Origin: Dirofilaria immitis | Taxonomy: Eukaryota > Nematoda > Chromadorea > Rhabditida > Onchocercidae | DNA: 64,000 nt | Assembly (NCBI GenBank): GCA_024305405.1 | Contig: JAKNDB010000064.1 | Coordinates: 1,426,001-1,490,000, forward strand | Direction of reading: 5' to 3' | In this document: positions 24,168 to 36,800 of the stretch, piece after piece | How positions within the stretch are numbered: the first letter of the stretch is position 1 | How the letters are laid out: the number at the start of each line of letters is the position of its first letter | Position numbers and translations under genes: made by a program | The notes under the pieces: model-generated | What the model was told of the DNA's origin: nothing | The model's input: only the letters and a program-made list of their open reading frames with translations | The model's database searches: none

Positions 24168-26289
24168 ACATCATTCATTTTTATGAATATTTATTTTAAT
24201 CTTTTAAACAGAAGAAGTTTCAAAAAAATTTAAAATAAAAATAATGGAGAAGTTTTTATACTAATGGGAAAAGGTAATTTCAAATTTTGTAGGATTACTA
24301 TAAATTTGCGAATTGTTTATCTACGGTACGTATGCATATATAAATATATTAATTACGATATATGTTTCTAATTTATGATATTTTTCTATTTTGGAGATGA
24401 GGAACATCAGATCGAATTTTAGAAGCATCAAAATGAAATTTTAGAAGCATGAGATTGAAATTTGAAATTTATGATAAGTAATTACCGGAAAAACCCAAAG
24501 AAATTACGTGATCCATAATTGATACTCAAGTTTAGAAAAAAATCTTAGTTGACAGTAAATTTAATTTCTGTCATATATTTATTGTCAGAATATTAGTGTT
24601 CGATTATCATCGCTTACAAACATTTTTACTGCTGTTTGCTTCCTTTTACGTAGATATTAAGAAATGTAGCTAAATGTGAGAAAAATGAACTCTCTTTTTC
24701 ATTGATTTCGCCCTTTCTATATGATGTGGTATACCATTAATTTATTCCATGTATGTTTGGATGGTCTTATTTTTTTATCTTATGCATCTTAGATAATTAC
24801 TTTTTGTTTATATCCTGCCCCATGAAGAGCGTAGAAATGAGGTGTTACCAATCAAAAGATTTTTTGGGTCATTGTTCATTAAGGCTCCAGCTATGAACAA
24901 TGGATATACAATCGTGCTTTCACAGTCAGAAGTGAAATCTTTCCTCCTTTCGGAAGAAGCGACTTGAAGAACTCTTAGCAATCTATCCTCTCAAATGGTG
25001 CACCAATTTTTTCCTGTGGTCAATATTAGCAACTTCCGATCTAATAAACATTTTCAAACATAATTGTCTGTAAAACATCAATTCGTTCTCCTACATCACA
25101 GAAGAAAAAGTTTTATCGTTCTTTTTCATGTACAATAATGTAGATTTTGTAATTCTAATTCTAATTCACTTCGTTAATTTTTCATAATTTACTGATAATT
25201 TACTACCAAGATGATTTCACAGCAAGTAATTTTTGTATACATTTCATTAGTGCGCAACAAATTTCGTCACGCTCATAAGATAATAGTAATTATTTCTACC
25301 ATATCATTGCTAGACATATCAATTCAGTATATAAAAATGGATAAACTTGTTCACTTCTGGAGCAATACGAATAAATACGAATATCGTAATAATTTGCTTA
25401 TTATACTTTTCTCTTTCATAATTTTAATCGTTTACATAGAAAAATTACACGTAGAAAAATATTATTCACTAAAAATAACTTATTATATATTGCTTACTTG
25501 CAAAATGATCGATTTCAAATCAATTAGAAGTAATGTTTACAATCGAAGCATTATTATCGTGCATGCTCAACAAGCACTATATGCGATATTATCATAAATG
25601 ACCAAATATCTCTTTTGATTTCTAGCCTATAGCAGAAATTTCTATTAAATTTCTAAGACAAATATTTAAAAAATTTATCCTAAGTAGAAAAAAATATTTT
25701 GAAAGAATGATTCTTTTTTCAATAAAATTCAGACTAAATTATGTGAATTATAAGAAACTGAAGTCTCATTTTTAAAACGATACCGGAAATGTAAAAATTA
25801 CAATATCATGGAGTATAATTTGTCAATACCATCGAGAATCAGCTTCGCCATTTTATGAAATGACTCTTCTCGTAATCGCAGTCCGCCTTCACCGATGTAT
25901 ATTGTGGCTGCTGGAACAGCGACTTACTAAAAAAATGTCAAGGGCGGATGCTACCATTCACATGCAACTTGATCTACTACCACACATTAAAGAATTTTAC
26001 GGAATGGCTTCCTTCACTATGCAAATTGAGAGTCTAATGAAACATATATTTCAATTGATTATATGACATTGCAAATGCTTTAGAGAAATTTGTTACCGAA
26101 GCATGCTAAATCGAAATTAGTTTACTTGATCGTAAAATATCAAGAAAATAATAAATTCTTTAGTTTGAGATCTCTACATGTAGTTATGCAAAAAGGATAT
26201 ATCATTTATTTGAGTTTATTAAAATTGTACTTTAAATTAAAATAAAGTAGTGCTCATTGAAAAAGCTCTATTGATCGATAATTTTTGCT

Positions 26290-26430
26290 AACTTTTAATT
26301 TTGAGCTGATAACAATCGTTATATTCATCACAGCAAATCTTAAAAGTTCAAACAAGCTCTAAAAAATATTCCTGCATAGTCTGGCCAGAGCTCATGACTG
26401 TTTGGTTAGTTATTTCAAAAGCTTCGTATA
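26290..26430. repeat. Diverged direct repeat, copy 1
   Basis: Shares ordered blocks with 26878-27010: ATCACAGCAAA, (A/G)AGT(T/G)CAAA, GCTCATGACTGTTT, and AGTT(A/C)TTTCAAA. The two copies flank FAIM exon 1, one upstream and one within intron 1. Confidence 0.6.
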
Positions 26431-26714
26431 ATATACTTAGTTATGATTATTTATATTTCTTCGATGCATTATTAGTCATTCAATTACCTTTTGGAGACGT
26501 TTGCGTTGCTATAGAAACATCAAAATAATAGAAATTATCGCATTTCGTATTTCATCCTTTTTCTTATTAATTTTAACTTGATGAACTCAATTTAACTATT
26601 AAATATGTTATTGACTCTAGAATATTACTTGCAGGTGAAAATTGGATTTCTTTAGGATATCTTTTTCTCTCTTATCTATTCGCTTTTTTTTAATTTAGTT
26701 TAAAACAATATTTT

Positions 26715-26722
26715 TTCATAGA
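26715..26722 (+). promoter_or_regulatory. Probable spliced-leader acceptor of FAIM
   Basis: TTTTTTCATAG immediately precedes the start codon by one base, a good nematode 3' splice site with no local donor upstream. It fits trans-splicing of a spliced leader directly before the ATG. This is inference. Confidence 0.5.
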
Positions 26723-28104
26723 ATGTCAGATAAACACGACACTGTAGCAAGATGGTTAGTACCTGTACAAGATCGAATACATAAAATTGAATTTGAACAT
26801 GGCATAGCAAGTGGCAAAAGAGTTATACGAGTTGATGGAAAGGCTTGTTAAATTTTTTCTATAATTTTTTTATTTTTATAAGCTCACCTTTTAGTTTGTG
26901 GTGAATATCTGAATCATCACAGCAAACCTCAAGAGTGCAAAAAAATTACAGAAATATTTTGCTTGTTTTAGCTCATGACTGTTTAACTAGTTCTTTCAAA
27001 GGGAATGACCGTTGTATTAGAAATTACCGGAAGTTAATGAATATAAAACAAATTTTCATTTTTGAAAGTAGCTATAATAACTTTGGTTAAATTTCTGTTT
27101 GGCTAAATTTCCTTATTTTATCTCATAATATTTCAGGAAATTCTAAGGAAAAATTGGATGTTCAATCTTGTCGGCAAAGAAGTGTTTAATATTGATAAAT
27201 TCAAATGTGCCATTAATGTGGAAGCTTTGGGAACATTTTTATACGATTATACATTGGAAGTAAATGGTAAATCATACGATAAGTTTCGAGAAGAAGTGGC
27301 AAAAAGTTGAAAAGCTGGATAACAGTTCTGGATGGGCAAGAGACTCGTATTTGCTTAGGTTTGTTATGTTTAGTTTTTTCGTGTTTAAGTTTGAAAATTT
27401 AGCAAAATCAAGCATTAGGCAATTAAATTTAGCAAAAATTTAAGCAATCCTCTTTCAAAATGAAAACATTAAATATTGTCTGCTTAGCATCGTACTACTT
27501 CTTATTCAGTTTTTTAACTTTTTTTGCCTAATATTTGATTTTTTCTCAAATTATTACATAATAATGTAAGTTAAAAATTTCCTTTGATAGTAGTCATTTA
27601 AAATGTTTTTCTACATACGGCAAATTTTTATTTTGAATTTAAAATTTCTTTAGATAAGGGAACAATGGACATCTGGGTGAATGGTCAAAAAATGAATACG
27701 GCGGTAAGAAAAAATTTTGCTTTTGTAATTTCTTAAAAATGCCAGGATTTATTTAGAAAAATAAGTAAATAGAAAAATCAGAAGTCCGAATAATGGTTTA
27801 TCAATTTGCAAGAGGTTTAGTAATATAAGTTTATAAAATTAAAAAAATAAAATTATTATATATGCTAATAATAATCCAAATATCGACATCGACTGTTTTA
27901 GTTATTTACATTTATTAAACAAAGGTATTAAATTTTGAAGAATTTCAGGGTGAATTTTTAGAGGATAGTACAATGACACATTTTGAAATTGGTCATAATA
28001 TTTGTTATGTGAAAGCAACAAGTAGTGGTAACAAAAAATTTGGATTTATCTATCAACTTTACATTAATAACAATGAAGTAACAAATAGCGACAATTCTCA
28101 CTGA
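26723..28104 (+). CDS. faim: Fas apoptotic inhibitory molecule 1 homolog (FAIM)
   Basis: FAIM1 is a conserved small cytosolic beta-rich protein linked to apoptosis inhibition and, in vertebrates, to protection against protein aggregation. Four exons: 26723-26842, 27137-27358, 27654-27703 and 27949-28104. Key blocks are HKIEFEHGIASGKRVIRVDG, RKNWMFNLVGKEVF, YDYTLEVNGKSYDKF, GTMDIWVNGQKM and HFEIGHNICYVKATSSG, collinear with human FAIM. The A-run at 27301-27305 lacks one base; restoring it gives EEVAKKLKSW and WITVLDGQETRICL and a total of 549 nt, 182 residues (human short form 179). The exon 1 donor reads AAG|GCTTGT, a GC rather than GT donor, or a base error. Exons are otherwise undamaged. 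Confidence 0.95.
26878..27010. repeat. Diverged direct repeat, copy 2 (FAIM intron 1)
   Basis: Partner of 26290-26430 in the same orientation; see the shared blocks given there. It lies wholly in FAIM intron 1. Confidence 0.6.
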
Positions 28105-28238
28105 TACATTATAAAGAAATAGTATATTAGCAGTTTACCTGTATATGTTTCTTTTATTTTAAATTATATAAAAGCTCGCTGTTTTTATTTTGTAATTAAT
28201 AAAATTTGCTATAAGAAATTTTGACACAACGGAATGTC

Positions 28239-28463
28239 TTATGTGTAAAATATGTTATATGATTTAAATAAATCTGTGATACGTAATTTATCGGAAATAA
28301 AGTAATTGTTATAAAGAGTTGTCATCTCATCTTTTTCGGAATCAGCATGAAATTCGATTAGAACAGGTCCTTCGATTTTTGGAGTATTTGAGATGTCATT
28401 TTGGATCTTATTCTCTGATTGTTTAGCCAGATTTCCCAAACTGAACAGAGTTGCTCGTTTATT
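28239..28463 (-). CDS. Possible terminal exon of an unidentified gene
   Basis: A minus-strand open stretch of 74 codons plus stop begins after a TTTAG acceptor (28464-28468) and reads NKRATLFSLGNLAKQSEN, then GPVLIEFHADSEKDEMTTLY. The composition is less biased than in random AT-rich ORFs. Possible upstream exons on the same strand are at 29030-29137 (KRENFSGFRLQARIMGHLFM, ending at a GTAATT donor) and near 28590-28625, but phases do not join cleanly. It is convergent with FAIM, whose stop is 135 bp away. No family is recognised. Confidence 0.35.
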   Translation of the reverse strand, partial: NKRATLFSLGNLAKQSENKIQNDISNTPKIEGPVLIEFHADSEKDEMTTLYNNYFISDKLRITDLFKSYNIFYT

Positions 28464-30050
28464 CTAAATAATTTTCAACGTTTTACTATTATTACAAATC
28501 TATGAAGTCTCACAGTTAGCCAAATTTCATAATATAACTCATAATATTCAAATCATTTGCCAGAAGGCACTTTGTTCCTCTTCCTTCCCTTGATGTTGTT
28601 GTGTATTTCTGCAATGATGTTGGCGGTTCAGGATTAATTTAGAATTATTTTTAAAATAATATTTGATGAAAGGATAACATTTTTCAAATTATTCTTCATT
28701 CATTCTTGGCATATATGACAAGTTCATTATTAATAAAAATAATCACGAACAATAATGATTTTCAAAATCAAAATTTTAATACTTTCTTATTATGCATACA
28801 ATCTAACTGATTAATTTTCAAAATGTCTGTTTTCAAAAAACTATCTTTTAATGAGCTAGACGGATTGCAATTAATATGTCATCTTCATCTCCAATCGAGA
28901 AATGTATGAGCAAAAATTCAAGTAAAATATTTACCATGAATGAATAAAAATTTTTGCAGAGTAACTGTTAAAATTTTTGAAACAAATATTTCCTTTTATT
29001 ATATTTGTAATAGAAATTACCATAAATAAGTGCCCCATAATACGAGCCTGTAGCCTGAAACCACTAAAATTTTCTCGCTTCATCTTTACATCAGCAAGCA
29101 ATTTTTGGGGAAGCAAAAAAATTAATTTTATAAACAATTAATATAAAGTGATCATTTTCAATAGGCTGAAAAAAGTTTTGGCTAAGTAATATTCTTTTGG
29201 TTTTCAGTTTTTTGCTTTTTTACCTTAACTTCTTGCTAGTATTAAAAAAAAAAAATTATTTCTCAACATAATAAAATGACAACTATCACGTTGTACTAAT
29301 AGTTGCAACAAAACTACATATTAGATATTGTTTTTCAATGTTATGAAAAATTATTTACTGATTGCTTATCAGAAAAAGTGGTGCTGGCTGAAAATACTGA
29401 AACTAGAATTCTCAGAAGTTAAATTACAGTAAAGTTTAGAATAATTTGTATATGAATTTGAATTTCAATGCGATATGACTTCTTAATAAAATTTGAACTT
29501 AATCAAATCTTTCCTCAAATTTTTCTTCGTATTTAAGTTCAAACTATTAAATTGAGCCTCACTCATTATAACTTAAAACTAACTTGCACTGTAAAAGCAG
29601 CAATAAATGCGATGAGTGATTGTGTAATAAAGTATAGCAACAGATGTTGCCAGTTTACCACTAATTGCGACAGTTTGCCCAATTCCTTGATTGAAAATAT
29701 ACTAACGTAATCATGAAATAATAATTATTTAATTGCGCAATCATCTAAAAACCGCGATTATTTGATAAAGTTATTAGTATATTTCCGCATAAAGATGGGA
29801 GAGATATGGGTCTCTAAGCTATCTTTGATTAAAAACAATAGCTTAATAAATTTGTAATTTTAATTATGATGAAAATCACAAAACTTTTTAATAAATGTTC
29901 TAGAAAACTTTCAAATTCATTGAAGTTTAGAATTTTCATGAAGCCAACATTACAGACGGAAAAAAGAAAATATTACAAAATATCCTATGATAAAATATGA
30001 TGAAATAATCAAAGTATTTCATAGTATTTATCAGACAAATGAATCACTTA
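28464..30050. other. AT-rich region with weak exon-like segments
   Basis: The segment 29570-29710 is open on both strands: the minus strand reads KELGKLSQLVVNWQHLLLYF and the plus strand a cysteine-rich peptide. No family is recognised and no splice model closes. The remainder is AT-rich without features. Confidence 0.35.
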
Positions 30051-30059
30051 TCAAAATCC

Positions 30060-30420
30060 CACTACAACGGTCTCTAATTTTCTCATCTTCCAATCTTCTG
30101 ATCCGCTAATAAGGCTGCGCTGATTATCCGAAATGTTGCAACGATCTTTTCTGCATATTGGAAATACTGTCGTCTCTCATCCCTTGTTCTAATTAATGTG
30201 CTTTATGGCAACCGCCTACTGCAAAAACCAAGGATTCTCGCCAAGACCAAAGATTACCGATATATCAGTGATCACCTGTAAACACGATATTATCTGATTT
30301 TATTCTGTATAAGAACATAGACAAAGAATTAAATCTTTCGTCAAATACAAGTTCTCTATGCCATATGAGATTTTCTGTGCCACAAGATAAAAAACGTTCC
30401 TGACGATTATTCCACAAAAG
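30060..30420. mobile_element. Compositional island, possible LTR of BEL/Pao-like element
   Basis: This region is noticeably richer in C and G than its flanks (for example CCGCTAATAAGGCTGCGCTG and CAACCGCCTACTGC), lacks an ORF and lies upstream of the minisatellite and gag remnant. Position and composition suggest the 5' terminal repeat of the element whose gag piece is at 31652. No matching second LTR was found downstream. Confidence 0.35.
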
Positions 30421-31000
30421 TAAAATTCGTATATGTTATGTTACGCGCAAATAAGCGAGTATGATGAAGGTCTAGAATTTTTCAGAAGAAACAAACTTCA
30501 ATAAGATAAGGACGGATTAAATTAATTTTTAATTTCAATATGGCCTTCTAAAATTTGTTGAAAATTTATCATACTGTTCGCCTAATTTTTCCAATATCAA
30601 TAAATACAAAAGAAGTATTTGCGAAATATTATATTGAGGAGGTTAATACTTATACCAAAATTGAATCCTTCTGATGATGATTGTGCGATGCCATAAAAAT
30701 AATAGCTCATGGATATTATATTAGAATGATACAATAATGTAACCTTGGCGAATAATTTCGTTGTACAAATTCTGAAATCATCGTTTCCACAGAGAATTCA
30801 TTACTTAGCATTGCTACAAACAATAGAAATGGAATGAAATCACGAAATTCATCATTTCATATTAAATAAAGTTTTGAATTTTACATAGGCAAATTATGAA
30901 TTGCAATATGAAATTAATGTAAGTTCAAAAATGAATAAGATGGATATGAGAAATGAAAATTTTTCTTCTTGTGAATAAGCATCAAGATATATTAAAATAT

Positions 31001-31315
31001 GAGAGAACAATTCACTTCATTCTTCAACAAATTATAAATACTCTTCACAAGAGATAGTCAACATTAAGTATAATAATAATAATGAGAGAACAATTCAATT
31101 CGTTCTTCACCAAATTATAAATACTCTTCAAAATAGATAGTCAACATTAAGTATAATAATAATAATGAGAGAACAATTCACTTTATTTTTCACCAAATTA
31201 TAAATACTCTTCAAAAAAGATAGTCAACATTAAGTATAATAATAATAATGAGAGAACAATTCACTTCATTTTTCACCAAATTATAAATACTCTTCACAAG
31301 AGATAGTCAACATTA
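31001..31315. repeat. 83-bp minisatellite, four units
   Basis: GAGAGAACAATTCA starts units at 31001, 31084, 31167 and 31250, a period of 83 bp. Each unit contains CACCAAATTATAAATACTC, ATAGTCAACATTAA and a TAATAATAAT run. The homologous array in copy 1 of the repeat (from about 6358 and 6441) has only two units, so the array length varies between copies. Confidence 0.9.
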
Positions 31316-31625
31316 ATTACTGCCAAAATAATACAAGTAATTGTTCAGCATTAGATTATTTTAGATGATAGAAATGTTAAATGGAAATCATAAATGATAA
31401 AAATAAAAGATTAATTGCAGATAATGGAAGATTTGGAATATATCAACATAATCACAAATTCGGCCATTGAAGAAAAATCTTTGCATGTCAATAATAACCT
31501 TTATTGGTCTTGTATGATGTTTTATAATAATGACATTCAATGATCTCATACAATGTTGTATTAAAACAATAATAGTACGAAACAATCCTCTAAAGGTCAC
31601 TGTTTTCCTTGTAGTTTCTTTCGTT
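31302..31625. repeat. Dispersed repeat, copy 2 (leader of BEL/Pao-like remnant)
   Basis: This 324-bp segment appears identical to 6493-6816. It ends 27 bp before the gag-like ORF, suggesting it is the 5' leader or LTR end of that element. Confidence 0.8.
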
Positions 31626-31651
31626 CTATTGCTACGTTACCATTATGGATT

Positions 31652-32238
31652 TTGAGTAATGTATATGCTCAAAAGAGAGTAGAAATGTCTTGGTCAATTT
31701 CAAAACTTGGAGACTTTCTGTCGAATATGGTTCATGTAACCCAAAAGGTCAAGAATTGTCAGAATCCTTCCACATTTACGGGCACTAAGCTTACATTCAA
31801 CAAGTTAAGACAAAAACCAAGATATAATCCTGGACGAATATCAGCAGCGTCGATGATAAGTAGCAATCTAAAATTTTCATCATCCGCAATTCAAAGTGAT
31901 CAACATTCATCACAATTCACTATAACTAAAAGAAGGCTGTGTATATTCTGTACACAAGATCATTGGGATAGTGAATGCGACGTCTATATAACTGCTAATG
32001 GTAGAAGGAATCGCCTCAAATCGTTAAAGAAATGCTCGATCTGTTTTAAATACAATCATAGCGGCGAAAGATGTAAAATCAACACAATAGTACGTTGTGC
32101 AACAGCAGAAATACAAATTCATCAAACAGCTTAGCTCATTCTGAAGTCAAGGATGATCATGAAAATCTTCGAATTCCTCATAAAAAGAATTATTCAGCTT
32201 CCTCTGCTACTCATTCTACACCATTAGAAATTCTTTAA
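31652..32238 (+). pseudogene. BEL/Pao-type gag remnant (zinc knuckle)
   Basis: The intact part, 31652-32134, encodes 160 residues. Near its end is a cysteine/histidine pattern typical of BEL/Pao retrotransposon Gag: CIFCTQDHWDSEC, a basic spacer, then KKCSICFKYNHSGERC. After residue 160 the frame stops, but the next frame continues LAHSEVKDDHENLRIPHKK to a stop at 32238, so the ORF is frameshifted. Further downstream (32240-32400) only fragments remain, and no protease, reverse transcriptase or integrase is visible. It is an inactive truncated element. The Met at 31652 is unlikely to be the original start, as Gag should be several hundred residues longer. Confidence 0.7.
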
Positions 32239-32239
32239 A

Positions 32240-33872
32240 TGCCCCTTATGAGCTTACAGATTGCATCTTTCTGCGGTGTTGCTATCAAGCATCCTATTTT
32301 TTCTTCTCAAACTAGCTTGAAGATTTTTGATGCTAAACTGTTTCATCTAAATTATGCTGTGACATTTTCCTATTTCAAATGATTGGTTATTTCTGCTTGC
32401 AATGATAAATCTCTTCCACTTAATATTTCAAATAACCTAAATTCAAGTAATTTGATGTTTATTTTACTCAGCAAGATAGTAAATTCATTGACATCATTGT
32501 GAAATTTTTGAAAACAATTCTTTATCATCGTTTAATATTCGCTATATTTTAGCATAGTTTTGGTTTGAACTTTTGTAATGATTTGAAAAAGACCGTCAGA
32601 TGTCTTAGTCTATATTGCCAATTTGAGACAAGTGATAATATCGTTGCAACGAAAAGGAAGATAAAAGTTTCCTAAAACTAAAGCTCTTCTTGTAACAAAA
32701 AAAATTCCACCAAGCAAAAAAAAATCATTAAATATTTAAATAATGTTTTCTACATTAAGAGTAATGTTTTGTACACTTACTGTACTTACGCGATATAACA
32801 ATAGAACTGCCAGCATGCTGATTCGCGAATAACTCTAGCAAATTTATGTATAACTTCCATCAATTGTCCTTTAATTTTCTTACTTCGAAACAGAATGAAA
32901 TATGACAATTTTATAATCATACGAATGAAAACTTTTCTTAATATAATTATAGTAGAAGGAAGCATTATTCATTATAGAAATAGCCAATCAGTTTTCAGTA
33001 TATGACACAATCTTTTAGTAAAACGTTTATGGTTTTTTCATATTTTTGTATTTTGCATATCCTTTTTTGTTCCTTTTTATATTCTTGTAAATTAATTTAT
33101 ATTTCATTTTTTCTTTAAGCTTAAAGATGTTAGGATGATCACAGACAAATAAAGATTACCAATCAAAATACACATACGAAAAATACATCAACATTATGTC
33201 TCAATTTACAGATAACTGGACAAAAAGAACAATATGGAAATATGGTCAATTATTTATATTTCCTAACCATTATTTACTTGTTTGAATTCTCGTAGAAATA
33301 ACTTCTATCAATCCAATTCTTTTTATCAGTTAAAAAATAAATATTCCAAATGGAACAGAACTACGAAACTAACATTTTGAATCTAAATTTCTCTTTCTCA
33401 TATGAAATATTTTTTCCAAGAAACCAAACGTAATTGAATTTTAAATTATTTTCTGTAATTTTTTATTAAGTTTACATTAAATGAAACATTAACAAATTTA
33501 TTATTGGCATACAAAACAATGAAGCATTAGATAACTAATATAAAAACATGTATATCAACAGTGTACTTAAAAAACACAAAAGTTTCCCTTTCATAAATTT
33601 AAACTGTATAGTGAGATCATTTTGAAAGTGATATTTTGAATATTTGCAAATAAAATATAGGTATACTATGAAAAGAACTAATCCATTTTTTCAACATTTC
33701 CAGTTGCTTTTATTCGGTAAGACAACTCGCGAATCCTGAAAACAATATTACTAATTTAATTATATAATATTCAATGATGTCGTAATGCAGCAAAAATTGT
33801 ATTACCGTCATGTCTGTCACCATGGCAAAAGCATGATTACTAAAGCAATTTAGCAAATTCAAAAAAGAAAAT
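32240..33872. other. AT-rich intergenic region
   Basis: The first 150 bp may be eroded retroelement sequence. Beyond that I see no gene; the right part is the 3' flank of the LMBR1L gene on the minus strand. Confidence 0.5.
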
Positions 33873-36800
33873 TTACCCGGAAATCTTCTGAAATTTCAAA
33901 ATCTGATAACTTTTAAAAAACCTATTGATTTCATTAATAAAAAGTTGATCGCCTGTAGATGATAACAAGTAACAAATCTTCACACTTTTGGATAATTTCC
34001 TTCTGACTGGTGTAGTAAAATGATTCAACAAGCATGAAATTGTCACAAAGGCAAATGCAACATTATATGTCCAAACTAGAGTGAAATTTGATAACCACAT
34101 AAAACTGCCGTACGCTCCCACCAGATCGAATGTCGTAATTCCTGAAAATAAAAGTCCAACTGTGGAGGCTAAACTAGAGAATGAAATGATTTACAAAATT
34201 CTAAAAATATAGCACACATCAAAAATAAAACGAGGAAACAAACCAAGGGTTCGTGCAAGTACTGGAAGCGCAGAACTAAGTATCAAAACAGTTGTGCAAT
34301 TTGCAATTACGCATGTCATAGATGTTTTATGTAACTGAGGTTGAATTCTTCGTAAAAATGGCACTGAATAAACTCCAATCATTGCAGCAATCATTATATA
34401 CCTAAATAACCGTACATTGGTCGCTAAATAAATCAACGCTGTAATTAGGGAAGTCATTGAATAGATATCTATAACAGATTTCAGTTATTAAACTTCGGTT
34501 GTTTCGACAGCTTACCAAATTATGATAATTTCAACAACAGCACCAAAATGCCTAATGTATGACGCGAATTTACTTCCATGTATTGCGCATATACAGGCAA
34601 AGCCCGAAACCCGAATAGTAATTGCAGCGTATTGATTAATACCATAAGCACAGTGATTGTCTAAAACAACTGTTACCAAAAATCAAAAACTGTGAAAGTT
34701 ATTATTAAAAATGATGACTATGAAGTAAAAATCATAAGTAATGGATGAGTTGCGAAGCTTATTAAATTCTGAATAATTGAATTATTGAATTGAAAGTTAA
34801 AATCTGATATTTTGATAAAAGATATTCTTTAAACAACTTACAGTTAAAAGAAGCAAGATAACGATAGCAGACACATATTTCACTGTTTGTAACACGACTT
34901 GATAACCACGAAGTGGTTTCCGTGGAAGAAATGGATCTGGAAGTAATACGTCTCCCTGCTTGTTTCGTCGCAATCGTCTTTTAAGAGTTTGGTATTCTAA
35001 TCGAAAAACCGCTTCTTCTAATGGATCGGTAATTTTATGATGCTCTGTTGCAAGCAAGTGATTCGATACTACCGAGAACATTCTTGCTAATCCTAGAATT
35101 AAAAATGGGCACCATACCAGAATCCATCAAACCTAATATCCAATATAATTTGAAAAGTAGAAAAACTTTCCATACAAGACAAAAAAATTATATTGTAAAG
35201 AAAATTTACAATATAATTTTTTGTCAAACAAAAGCATTTCCAAAAACCAAAAATATACGAAAAAAGTTACCTATGGGAGTTGTAATCAACAGCGTCAATA
35301 CACCAAGTAAAGATACACATGAATATAGAAACGGCAGATTAACAGATGTAAAACTAAGTATAGATAATGAAATTGAAGCGCTTTCTGTCTGAAAATTTCA
35401 TATACATATTAAAAAAACCAATGATGGCTTTTTTGATAAAATTTCATTACATATCTTCATAATTTCATAAAATGCGGAAGTGAAAGTATTTACTTTTTAT
35501 GAAAAAACTAAAGGTACCACATTCGAAATAATTCGATGAAATAAGAGTTGAAATATAATGAAGAAAGACGAAAAATGTCAGAATAAATAAGGATTCAATT
35601 CAACAGGCCACAGTTTCAGATTTAACAGAACTAAATTCCACAAAGTCGAGAATCTGAAGTAACAAGTGCAAATGAGAATATCCTCATTTTTCAAAGTTAT
35701 AATTACAAATAATATAACTTACAAGGAAAAGAGAATATATTACATCAGCCAAGCATATTAAAACGATAATAAGAAGTATGCAGACAGCAACAGTTTCATA
35801 TACTCGAGTCATTATGCCCTAAAAATTTTTATGAATACATTACACCAAGAAACTACCAATTTCATTAACTAAATGTTACCTTGATATGATGAAAGAGTAA
35901 AATTCCGAAAATATGACGTGAAATGAGTTTTTATTCACTGAGTTAACATTATATTATTCGCGCGAAATGTTATCCGATCACGTTCCACTTAATATTGCAG
36001 ACACTATTCAGACGATAGCAATCAGTTTTACTAATCTAACTAATCTGTTAAATTAGGAATGACCGGAAAAAATTATGAGTTTATCTAAGAAAGAAGGGTA
36101 TAAACTTAGAAGTTTCGGATAACTTAAGAAATATTCCTTTTGATTAATAAAGTTCTAAATTATTTAAAGCTTATATGGGGTGATTAACGATTTGATTATT
36201 ATTAATCTCAAATCTCTCCGATCTGCTGGATATTGGTAAAAGAATTAGAAGAGAAAGAAATAGTGATAGTTTCGCGATTTTTCAGAATTTTCAGAAACTA
36301 GAAAAACTTCAAATTAGGCAAATGAAGATATAAAAATTATACCTTCCCATGGCCTTTAAATCCTTGAGATTCAATGAAAAAATAAGCAAATGGAAGAAGT
36401 ATAAATAACGATAAATTGCTTAAAGCAAAAATGTAATTCCAAAGCGAATGAATCAAGGGCCAGTTCAACCACTGGAAATAGTAATTTCCGGGATATGCTT
36501 GTATTATTTCAGATCCAATTACTGAAAAAGGTAGCAATGTGGCAGCTCCCATCGATACTGCTAAGGACCATGTACACATCCATAAACTGTAAAGAATAAT
36601 AATATCAATAAAGTAAAACTAATCGCAAAACGAGAAATAGACAATTCTATTTTGTGTCGAAATATTCCGAAAAAGACTCTTATCTACTAAATTATAATCT
36701 TGCACTTACGAAACACGAAAAACAAAGAAATCTTCGCCACCAGCATATAATTCATCATTATCGCTTCGCTCCTTCAACAGTCGAATGATCCAATACGAAA

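Larger units (their letters stand above)
24168..26722. other. Intergenic region with possible coding remnants
   Basis: Most of this is AT-rich. The segment 24840-25060 is somewhat more complex but carries stops in all frames that I checked. The segment 25815-26066 is open on both strands over short distances: plus strand MSRADATIHMQLDLLPHIKE, minus strand IYIGEGGLRLREESFHKM. Either could be an exon, but neither matches a family I recognise. The repeat at 26290-26430 recurs in FAIM intron 1. Confidence 0.4.
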
